A stretch of 64,000 nt of DNA from Ramazzottius varieornatus (taxonomy: Eukaryota; Tardigrada; Eutardigrada; Parachela; Ramazzottiidae), in contig BDGG01000001.1 in assembly GCA_001949185.1 (NCBI GenBank), positions 6,679,353 to 6,743,352 of the forward strand, written 5' to 3'. Below the pieces are notes generated by a model. That model searched no databases and was not told the DNA's origin. It was given only the letters and a program-made list of their open reading frames with translations. The position numbers and the translations under genes were made by a program. How positions within the stretch are numbered: the first letter of the stretch is position 1; each line of letters opens with the position of its first letter. Positions 22,623 to 34,600 of the stretch are shown here, piece by piece.

Positions 22623-25600
22623 ATGTCGGTGGTCAACGGTGGATACCGTATGGCGCGTCAGCTCAGCTCGCCAGCTGGTGCCGACAAAAATTCCTTCATG
22701 GCTTCCAACCGGGCTCGATCCCGCGAAGGCCATGCCGCAGCCCCGATGGGCATCAAGGACGACGACCAGCGTTGGGTCCAGATCCAGCAGAAGACCTTCA
22801 CCAACTGGGTGAACGAACAGCTGAAGGCCGTCGGCAAGCGTCTGGACAATGTCCAGATTGACTTTATCGACGGCGTCAACCTAATTGCCCTCATCGAAGT
22901 TCTCCAAGGTCGCCGCATAGGCAAGGCCTTCCAGAACGCCGTCAACCAGCATCAGATGCTGGAGAATGTCCAGTTGGCGCTGAATGCCATGATTGACGAC
23001 AATATCAAGCTAGTCAATATCGGTAAGGAATATTCTGTTCAAACTCAACATATTTTAGCTTTATTTTATTTTTGTAATTTTATTTTTGAGATATTTTGAG
23101 GGTTGTTTGTGTGAGGGGCAGTCCTAGGTTTCATAACGATGGGAACTGCAGGTCGAGCGAGACGACACTGTTTACGGATGAAAGTATTACGTCGGTTAAA
23201 AAAAACACAGGCCGTCAATAAGAGAGGCTGTTGTATTCCTAACGAGAGTCTGTTGCAGCTGATGTATTGCAACGTGTTGAAACTGTTGGTAAGATAATAT
23301 TTTGACGCGAGGACTTTGTCCGATCTTTCGGCCTTGGCCCTGTCCAGCGGTACCACGTCCCCCCACACGTCCGCCAAACGGACTGAAACTAGTGCTCGAT
23401 CTTTGGATCGCTATGATACCCAAGGCCAAAAATTCGATTAGAGCCAGTCCAATGAACAGCAACATACCAAAACCCAATGTCTTTTATAATGGGAACTCTG
23501 TGTCATAATAATCGCCAGGAAGACTTCTGGCCTTTTTCAAAGCTGATTCTACGAAGATGATTTTAACGTGCAGACTCCAGCGTAGTTCCTTTGAGAACGA
23601 AGATTCGTAAAACAGTTTTTTGTGGGTGTGAAATGGGTTCTCTGAAGGTCGAAGGTGGAAGTGCAAGTATGGTGGTCGGAATAGGGCGCAGCAAAAAGTT
23701 CGTGAGGAGAAGAGCTGTTTTTACGGATGACTACGCGCTGTAATTGCCCATCGATGTCTTTTTAAATGCGCCGTTTAGTGGTGTGTTTCGGTTTTGGTCA
23801 GACTGTGAGGCATGTTACAGTACTGTCAGACAGTTCAGTGCAGAAGGTGGTAGATAATCAAGTGACGTCGAGAAGTGTTTCCGTCTGGCATCAGCAAGTT
23901 TAGGTTAATGTCCTTAAATGGTGATTGCTCGCATAACTTACCGTCGCCGACACATACCCGAACCATATTCCGCTTCCGAACGTGCTTGTACTCAAAGGCA
24001 AAATATTCAGAAGTGATTTTACGAGGACTGATATTTTATCACACCGAAGTCGATTTTATTGTGGTGTGTGTTTTCGGAAGTGGGTTTTTGAATGAAGTGG
24101 TAAAGTGCGAGATTAGTGCGGTTTATGAGCTGTAACATTGGTGAGATATGGGGTTTAAGTTTAACAGATTGAGACATTGTCGGGTCCGCTGTGGCGAAAG
24201 TAAGGCAAGTGCGGAAAGCGCAACTGATGTTGTACCTGTAGCAGTTCATTCGAACGACCTGCAAACACTTTTGCATCAAGGTGTGTGTATTCGGCACGTG
24301 CGTCCTGCTGATAGATTACGCTATTGCTACACTGAAACAGTGTCGCTTTTGCTCAGTCGACTCGAAGACTTGTTGCACTATCGGCAACCCGAACAAAAAC
24401 TTCACATTTTCAGATTTTACTTGTAGCTAATATGAAGTCTTAAGAGTCCGAAGACAAGCATCCGTGTCTCCGCAAAAACAGAAGTGGCATGGAAATACCA
24501 GGAAAAAAACCACGAAAAGTTGTGAGGACGCACAGTTGATTATTCTGGCGATCCAAAATGCAAATGGAGAAATAAACATATCCCAAAAAGCGATCAGGAT
24601 GCTATGCTGTAGCGGTTTCGAAGCTCGGATCGAAGTGCTGTTTGGACCTACGGTTGAAAAGAAAATTAATTTATGCGGCGAACTAGTTTTCCTTTCGCAG
24701 CTCATCACTTTCTTCTTTTCACACGTATTCTTACAGTTGATTAGTTCCACTTCATTTTCCTCATCTTCTCTTTCACTTCAGGTCGAACCTCGCTAAAGGC
24801 GGAATAGTGATTCCATTGAGATGTTTATTTGGGGTTTTCGCCTATTGTTAGCGAGCTGTCAGATGGTGACAACGACCACTGATGCCTTGTCCAACAAAAG
24901 CGAGGTTAATTGCCGGAACACCTACTGCGGTCACACATTTTCGTACGTGTTAATCTCCAACCGAATAACTCGACCAGAAAAGAAAACGATGCTGATGTTA
25001 AGAGTAAGATTACGTAGGAAGTGGATGAATATAGTATTATATTCGATTCCACTTGAGAGCACATTGCTGCATAAATTTAGTCTAATCGAGAAAAAGTGAT
25101 TAGCTGGCGGCTCATTGCGGTACACATCAGCGCAGTAAAGACTTGTGATGATTGATGGATGGCACAAACTCTACTGTATATTGCGTAATGGTGTTTACCA
25201 TCGGGGCGGGTTTTGTTAATTTCTCAAGTCATAACTGCAGGTAATCGCATGTCAGACTGTTTGCTCTCAGAAGTCGTAATTGCCTGCCTAAAATATCCCA
25301 TCGCTGCAAAGGAAACTTTGGCCACATTCTCGAAATTGGCCATTATAGGATGCAAGAATAGAATTGACAGAAAGTGAAAAGGAAGAAAAGGTTTTGATGT
25401 GATTGTGTTTGGCCGTTTCAGGAAATCAAGATATCGTCGAAGGCAACCTGAAGCTGATCCTGGGGTTAATATGGACGCTCATTTTAAAATACCAGATTGG
25501 TCATTCGCACCTTCCGCCCAAGAAACTGATGTTGGCCTGGCTGCAAGCTGCACTGCGCGACATGAAGATCAAAAACTTCACACGCGATTGGAACGATGGT

Positions 25601-28600
25601 GTCGCCCTCTGGTAAGAACCTCTACTGCTTCGCCAGGAACTTTTCCTTTGTGTATGGAAAACTACTTCTTGGAAAGACTGAACCTCCGTCTTTAGTACGA
25701 TTTAACCTGGTACATAGCTTTGATTCTTAACCACCATCTCTAGTGAGCATAGTATCGATAGTACTAAACTGACCGCGGATGGAAATCAAAGATGGGATTG
25801 GCTTTTTCTACGTTCTGTCCAAAATTATACAGCATTCCTTGCCGTCAACTTTCTGCGCACGGTCTTCTGCAGTATGGAAATTGATTCTGGCTTGACAATA
25901 ACAGTTTGATCATCATTGCAGTGGAATCCTGGAGTACTGCAAACCTGGTCTCTTTCCCAACTGGCGCAACATGGACCGTTCCCGCAAAGTGGAGAACTGC
26001 CGGCTAGCCATGGAGACTGCCGAACGCGAGTTCGGTATCCCCATGCTGATCTCACCCGAAGATTTGGCCAGTCCCGATCTGGACGAACTCTCGGGCATGA
26101 CTTATCTGTCCTACTTCATGAACAGCCCCACCAGTCCTGGCTATAAAGCCACCCTGCGCTGGGTCAAAAGCCAGATACCCGAACAGAACGTCGAAAACTT
26201 CACCGTATGTGTTTAATTCTCTTATTCGTATCCGAAATCGGCTATCTTATTTGTATCTTTCACTCGCTGATTGTTGTGGCTCTTTGTACAGACTGACTGG
26301 AACGACGGAAGGGTGGTTGGTGCACTGGTCAAGTCCCTAGGTGGCGTTGTGCCGGGTTACACGACCCAGACCTACGATAGGTTTGCTTGGGAGGACAACC
26401 TGAACAGAGGTTTCAGAGGGGGAAGAGATCTCGGTGTGGAACCGATCCTGACTCCCAAGCAGATGGCGGAAGCTGTGGAGGAACATCTGGGGACTATGGC
26501 TTATGCTGCATGGTTCCAAAGCGCCAACCCCTTACCGATAAGGAGTGGAGGTGAAAAGATCCGCGTGTCGGGCGAAGGACTGCATACAGCCTACGTTGGC
26601 AAACCTGTAAGTAAAAGCAATGACAGGGAATAGCGTCAAACTAAGAAAGAACAGATGCATAAGCCAGTCGCACAAAAAAGGCCTAAACCGCCATTTTCAG
26701 TGTTCCAGCTCTCTTACCAAGTAGCGCAGAGTGATGCCCGCAGCAAGAAAGGGTTTGAGTGGCGCATCGAAAGAAAAATTCGGGCAGCAGATGTTCAGAA
26801 CTAAAAAATTAACAAACGATATTCCGATCGCTTTACGTTTTTTCTGGCTTTTAGGCTCACTTTCAAATTCAGTTTATCGACGACGTCGATCCCTCCACTA
26901 TCCGTGCGGAGCTACGAGGACCCAGTGGTGTGATACCTGTCAAAATGAAGTTGGGCGAGAACGGCGGTAGCGCCACCTATGTGGCCACCGAGACCGGTCC
27001 GCACGAGCTCTTCATCTACTGCGAAGGCGAGCTGCTCAAAGAATGCCCCAGGAAGGTCCGTGTTCATCCCGACATCTCCAAAGTCCAGTTCAAGGGCTTC
27101 CCGGAGAAGCCTGTCGCCCTTGGGCAGAACGTCCCCATGGTGGTACGTATACCGTAATCCTCCTCCATGAAAACCGATAAAATTTCTACGCAATCAAATA
27201 CGACAAGATCGTTTTCCTAAGTGGCGCGAGTGCTCAGCTAATAACACTGCGAACGTGCGCCACTTGGGAAACAGTCTTGACAACGTTGTTTGCTCAGCTC
27301 TCGTTCTTCACTCTTTACCTGTCTTATCAATGAAGCAAGAGTAACCACCTCGGAATATTTTCCTCTCAACTGGGCTATTGTTTCGTCACGGAGTCATATC
27401 TCTGTTTGAATGGAAAGTAAGCCGAGGAGCTCAACTTGACTCACATAGCTTATCGGATATTTTTATGAAACTTATCGGCCATTTTAATCTTCCACCATGT
27501 TGCGCTTCAGGTTTCTCATACGTGTTGTGTTTTGTGGTTTGGCAGGTGGAAGCTAAAGGGGCGGGCAAAGGTGAGCTAGTGGTGGAAGCCCGCGCGCCAT
27601 CCGGTCGCATGATGAAATGCCCAGTCAGCGAGCACAACGGCAGCTACTCGGCCAAGTTCCAGCCTGACGAGATCGGTAAGGCTTGTAAACTGTCGACTCT
27701 GACTAGCTCGCAATAAAGTGTACGAAGCGCATCCTTCCTCCTGCTTTTCACTTGCTGGTCAGACATCTTTAGGCGTCGAGCTCACGAGACAGTGAATGAT
27801 GGAGTGAGGGTACACCGACTACTTACGGTACAATCGAGCAAACTCACCATGCGAAGACGGCGAAGTCAGTAGCTTGACTAATGTTGTTATGCACTCGAGT
27901 GGAACGCGCGGCGCTTTATTCCCCTTGTTGAACTGTCCATTGTGCGGTCGGTTTAATCGCCGTAAATTATAGACGCCGAGTACCCTCCTACGCGATTGTT
28001 CCCATCTAAACGTGATTTCCCCCAATTAACCTACTCGAAAGTTCATCTTAGTGCCCACCTTTATTATTTCTGAAACAAATCTTCGAACTCGGAATACCAG
28101 ACTTTCGGATGGTCCAACTGTTGGACAAAGGATCTAACTTACCACTGTACGCGCATGCCAACACCGACAGTTCGAAGAGAAAAATCCTCTATCGCTTTGA
28201 CTGTTTTCGATACTTTGATGAGCTGATTCTGTAGTTTGCTGCCACCTAATTTCCAGTCAAGTTAGTCCCGACTACGGGTTCTGCAATATTCGGTTATTTT
28301 TCTACATATTTTCGCATGCCCATAGTTGCTGCTATTTCTTCTACAGTGCTTACCGTTTTCCATTCTGCTGATATGGGCTTTGTTCAGTGTGCTGGTTGAT
28401 TTCAGGCGTTTGCGGCTCTGATTGAACATTTGGGCTTTTGTAGGTGAGTGGCAGGTGGGGATAACGTACGACGGGACGCACATCAAGGGTAGCCCCTTCA
28501 GCTGTCTGGTCTTTGATCCCAACGCCGTCAAAGTGTCGGGCCCCGATGTGGGCGTCGTGGGTCAAGACATGGACTTTGCCGTGGATACCTCCCGTGCCGG

Positions 28601-31600
28601 CCCCGGAGAGGCCACCGTCGAGATCTTCTACCAAGGCCGCCCCGTCCCGGCCAAGATCGACACGCTGGGCAATGGCATGTACAAAGTCACCTTCACACCC
28701 CGCGGACCCGGCATCTACACCATCCATGTCTACTTTAACGGCCTGGAGGTCCGAGGTATGTTGGCATGGCTAGCGCACAGCTGGACAAAGTATGCGGAAG
28801 CTGGGTGATATGAGCCAGGTTGAGGAATTTTTGGTCAGAGTCAAAGGTGATTGTAGTGCTTACATCACGCCAATATTGAATTAGAGGGAAATTCACTGTG
28901 TGAACTAGCTGACAAGCTGTTTTGTCAACACCATCTTTGTCCATCAGCGCATTCTCGGCTGTTTTCATGCTTTCGCAAAAATGTTTTTGGGGCAGAAAGT
29001 TTTTTTAATAACCGTTCGAGGATTTCTTTAGCAGGCATGTCCGGATTACATCGCTTCAAGGTTGCTTGTTTTTTGACTGAGTTCCCGAACTATCTGTTCC
29101 TTCTTCAGAATATCCTCGTCGACGTGAATGTCACATTTTTGTACAATGTTTTCACTGTTATGTTTCCTAATGTTTCCGCATTCTCGTAGGATCTCCCTTC
29201 ACGATTGAGATCTTCGATACGAGTACAGTCTCAGCCAGCGGCGAAGGCCTCAAACTGGTTCCAGTGAACAAGCCAGCCTACTTCGCCATCAATACCAAAG
29301 GTGCCACCAGTAAAGATCTCCAAGTTAGCGTTATCGGTCCCTCAGGCCGCCCATTACCCGTTCGCATCCTCGAAGAACGACCCAATGCCTACAAGGCCGA
29401 GTACACGCCGCAAGAAGTCGGCGAACACTCGATCGACATTGCCTTCTTCGATAAGGCCATTCGTGGTAGTCCCTTCAAGTGTTACGCATACGATGCCCGA
29501 CAAATCCGGGTGGGACCCATACCCAATGGCTTCGTGGGCAAACCGGTTGAGTTTGAAAGTAAGTCGACATCGATAGTTGACGTTTTGGCTTACTGGCCAT
29601 ACCACCATTTTTCGTCACCCGGTCGCAAAATGTGGGTCAAATGCTATGCTTCTACCGTGCTGATTGTCATGCAGTACGATGAAAAGTCATTCTTTTACAT
29701 GTTCGTTGAAGTGCTGAAACCATGGCTCTAGAGGCTGTTTTTCAACGGGACGTAACCAGGGTCTTTTTTCGCCGGTTTCATCTTGATTGATGATGGTCTT
29801 TGCTTGTAGTTGACGGGTCACAAGCCGGTAGTGGTAACCTGGAGATTCTAGTCAACGGGGGTCGAGTGGTCAGCCATGTAAAGTCGCTGGGTAATCAGCG
29901 CTTCCTGGCCAGCTTCACACCGATGGATGCCATGACGCACGTCGTCGAGATGCGTTTCAACGGTGACGTTGTACCCGGAAGTCCGTGGAACGTTGAAATC
30001 TGGGACCCCAGAAACGTCACAGCCAGAGATATTCCCAAGTACTTTCAGGTCGGAAGGCCGGTGACGTTCGGCATCGACGCCAGCAGTGTCGGCCCCGGCG
30101 ACGTTCGAGTGGAAATCAAATGTATGACTAGCTCAAGCTCAAGTTCGACCTACACCCAGTCGTATTCCCATTCCTCCCAGCATGGTGTGTCACCCCTTTT
30201 AGCCTTAAAAAGAAACAACAAATCCATATATCAAGATTTCAAAATCGTTCCTAATAATCCTATTAACATATGAATCTCGACGGAATTTTTCAGAGGTGAA
30301 TTCGAGGAATCTTTGTACCTCATTTGGTGAAGCCTGTATTTTGCTGTGGTTTATAGTCGTGAGATATTGTGCTCGGTTCGTTTTCATGTATCAGAATAAT
30401 ATTCTCTCGTGTTTTGCAGCTCCATCGGGAAGGACCGTTCGGTCGCATGTCAGCGAAGTCCGCACTGGTGTTTACAAGTGCGAGTTTACCTCCAGCGAAG
30501 TCGGTAAGTTATCGCTCTAAAATCAAAGTCTTGCTCTGAGCACCATCAAGTCTTCTCTCCATCATATTTCTGTCAGGACAAAACATTCAATTTTGTCGTG
30601 GGGGATTATGGGTTTGCACTCATAGATCGAAATCGAAATGGATGTGTCAGAGACGCACAAGAGAGAGATTAATATTCGACGACGTCCGTTGCTCACTTGA
30701 ATCACCTCTTTCTCTGTCAGCATCCATTCACCCCACAACTAATTCATCACAAAATTCTTGGCTCATATTTTCAATTCGAAAATATTAATCTCTTGATGGT
30801 TAAAGGTACTCACACCATTGACATCTCCTACGCTGACCACAGCATAACCGGTTCGCCCTTCATCAGCAAAGGCTTTGATGCCAGCAAAATTAAAATCTCC
30901 AAGATATCAAATGCCATCGTCGGCTTACCTGTCCAGTTTCAAGGTAAATCACTATAACCCTGCCTGCATAATCGATTATGAAAGTGCTCTGATCATATTT
31001 CTTTGTGTAGTCGATGCCTCGCAGGCCGGAGAAGGCCAGCTAGAGATATCCATCAACGATGGCCGCGTACCCAACAAAGTGGACGTGCTGGGTGGGGGCA
31101 AGTGCCTGGTCACCTTCACCCCCATGACCGCTACATCCCACTGGATCGATGTCAAGTTCAATGGGGAACAAGTGCCCGAGTGCCCCGTCGAGTGCAAGGT
31201 CTTTGACCTGGGACGCATTTCCGCCTCCGGCAAAGGCCTGGAACGCGTGATGGTCGGCAGACCTGAACGCTTCCAGGTGGATACGGCTGGCGCTGGAGAA
31301 GCCGTCTTCAAAGTCGACATCACGTGTAAGAAAGGGACTGTAGCCTTCGATGAAGTAAAATGGATAAGTTTTGAGAAGACATGCTGAGGAAACTGATGAA
31401 AAAGAAGATAGAATAAAGTTTGACATGAGCGAGTTTGTTGGAGTACCATGCTAATTCACGCCGCGTTCTTCATATCAACTCGCGCACTGCTGTATGTTTG
31501 CCGTTTGAGCGCGAGTTCATTGGGGTACCACGCTGATCTGTATGGGGTGCCCGCATGAAATCGCGCACGCTTCTGCAATTGCCATTTCAACATGCGCATT

Positions 31601-34600
31601 TTGCTAGGAGGTGTGAAATCTCAATTTTTGCAGCTCCGTCTAACCGCCCTGTGAGGAGTAACGTCGCCGAGACTCGTTCGGGTTACGACGTGGAATGGAC
31701 AGCCCAAGAAGTTGGAATCCACGAAGTGAACCTGGAGTACGCCGAGCAAGTCGTCGGGGACTCGCCATACGCCGTTAGTGCCTTCGATCCTACCAAAGTC
31801 AAGGTTTCCGAGATCCCGATGGGCTTCGTGGGCAAGCCAGTCATCTTCACCATCGACGCAAAGGAAGCCGGTGAAGGTAGCGTTGAAATTGTGGTGACGG
31901 AGCACGGTGGCCGACAGGTGGCCACACGCGTGGAAGAAGTCGGCCAGTCCAAATACCAGATCAGCTTCGTGCCGCAGTCCGCTGTCCACCATCGCATCGA
32001 TATCACGTTCAACAAGGAACCGGTACCGGGAACACCGTTCGGTACTGATGTTATGGACGCTTCCAAGGTAGACCCCTATTCTGTCCACTAGAGGTTAACC
32101 TTATGCTCATGAAAACACCCGTAAAAAAGTGTCGAAAAGTTCTGCTGCAGAAAATGCTGATTTGGCTGATTCACTAAGCTTGAGAGATGTTTTAGTCCAG
32201 AGAAAACAGAAAGTCGGACCGCGAACGAGACGGCGAATTCCCTTATTATTTTCTCTAATCAATTGTAGGTGCAAGTAGTGGGCGAAGGTCTGAGGATTGC
32301 TCAAGTCCAGCAGGTGGCGACCTTCCAGATCCTGGCGAAAGGTGCGGGGAATGAGAAAGTTGAGGTGCTTATCGAGGGACCGGATGGACGAAAGGTCCAG
32401 CCGAGGATACTGGATAACCGTGACCAAACCTACAGCGTGGAATATGTTGCTCAAATGGCCGGTAAGCACCACTCTTCCCACCCGTCAGGACTTTTTCTCG
32501 TTGGTTCAAAGTACATGTAATATTTGTTTTGCGACTCGACAGGTGACCACCGTATCACCATCACGTATGGTGGCATGAAAGTCGGGTCGTCGCCATACAT
32601 CGCCAAGGCTTTCGATGTGAATGCCATCAAAGTGGGAGAGATACCAGACGGCATCGTCAACAAGCCCGTTACATTCACAGGTAAAAATATTGTAAAGAAG
32701 GGCTCTATTCAGCAAGGGGTCAAACGTACCGCGAATGTATAGATATCGTTGCAAGAAGTGAACTGGACAAAGAGTGAAAATATGGGATCTTGGTCAGCAA
32801 GCTCGACGAATTGTTTTTCACCCAAGTGGCGCACGCGTCGACCCGATAGCAGCGGTAACGTGCGTCACTTGGGATTATAGCCAGACTCGGCAACTGAACT
32901 CCCTTGACAGCTTTTTATTGACACGATAGATCACTAGTATTATATGGTTCCATCTTCCTGCAGTGGATGCAAGTCGTGCCGGTACCGGCGACTTGGAAGT
33001 AGCCGTCCAGAACGGTCGAGTGCCCACGACCGCCGAGTCTTTAGGCAACGCCAAGTACGCCATCACCTTCACACCCCGCATCCCCGAAGACCACCTCATC
33101 GATATCAAGTTCAACGGTATCACGGTACCCGGCGGTCCTTTCCGTTGCCACGTCATCGACGCCAGTCGTGTCCAGGCCACCGGGGAAGGTCTTGACAAAG
33201 TCCCAGTCAATAAGCCCACCTTCTTCACCATCGATCCACGGGGCGCTGGAGCCGCGGAATGTGAGGTGGTCATCACGTCACCTAGTGGTAGGAAAGTGCC
33301 GGTCAGGATTACAGGGTCGGCGACCACTACTTTCAGGGCAGAGTACACACCGACGGAAGTGGGAGACCATAACATCGAGGTGATGTATGCTGGACAGGAG
33401 ATAAGCGGAAGCCCGTTTACCTGCCGCGTGTATGACCCGGATAGGGTGGTCGTCACCCAGACCAAGACTGGCTTCGTCGGCAAACCCGTCAGCTTTCACG
33501 GTAATTCGTGCTGCTCTTTTGAATAGATCAACATTGAAATTAGCGCTGAAACTTTATTGCTGACAAATGAGCTTCCTAACGGTAACGGACGCTATAAAAT
33601 ATCGTAGAAAGTCACCAAAATTTGGCTCCTACCTAGCTCTGTGTGCTGCGGTACGAACATAATCCCGACTCCGAATTTAGGGATATTTGTATTGATACTT
33701 GAGAAAATAATTGAGCCTGCAAAAATTATGTTTCCTGGAATCTGATACGACTTCCGGGTTGCTTATGGGACCCCCGCAACTATGATCAATCGAGCTTCTG
33801 AACTGCATTTGTTTTCTTTCTCAGTGGACGCAAGTCTGGCCGGTGCCGGGCATCTAGAGATTGTCATCAGCGCCAACGGGAGGAACGTGCCGAATTTTGT
33901 CCAGTCGGAAGGCAACGCCAAATTCAAAGTCAGCTTTACGCCGCAGGAAGCGGTGCCGCACCAGATCCGCGTCCGATTCAACAACCATGTCGTGCCGGGT
34001 AAGTGGCCATCATCTGGCCATTGCAACGTCCGTTGAAGCTGTCACAGTTGTTCACCGACGTTTCTTTTTCACACAGGTACGCCGTACGATTGCGACATCA
34101 TCGATGGAAGTCGCTGTACGGCCACCGGCGACGGTCTCCGCTCGGTACCCGTCAACAAGCCCGCACTTTTCACCGTGGACCCTAATGGCGCTGGAACAGC
34201 TGAACTGGCCATCACTATAACTGGTAAGTCGCAAAAGCGCACCATGAAACACCGTAGATGACATCAAAGTCCAGAGCAAAAATTTAAACAGCTGTCTATT
34301 GATAACTTCAGCAACCAAACGTAGAAAATCTCCATTCTGTCCTGAGGACTGAATTTTCGGTTACATGGGTAGCTGAAATAGAAACCATAGTTTTAGCCGG
34401 ATGGTTCAATGATAGATTACTTCGATTTCTACCTGAAGTCTCCCTCAACGAAGTTTTTGGTACTGCGTTCTTTTGAAGGTTCAAGGCGGTTGAATTTTGA
34501 AGAAAGAGCTTCGGTTTGGGTCTTGTTGAGCCTCACATGACGAGAAACGCGATGAGGGGAAGGTTTTGTGGTCCTTGGCAGTGAAATCAGCGAGGGCCTT

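Noticed and set aside
24464-24796. 110-codon plus-strand open frame in the first filamin intron
   Set aside because: It ends at an AG acceptor-like site, but no join to filamin exons keeps the CH1 domain, and it has no domain of its own.
31621-32088. 155-codon minus-strand open frame inside filamin
   Set aside because: Mirror of a filamin exon whose plus-strand translation has clear repeat motifs; GC-rich exons here leave open antisense frames.
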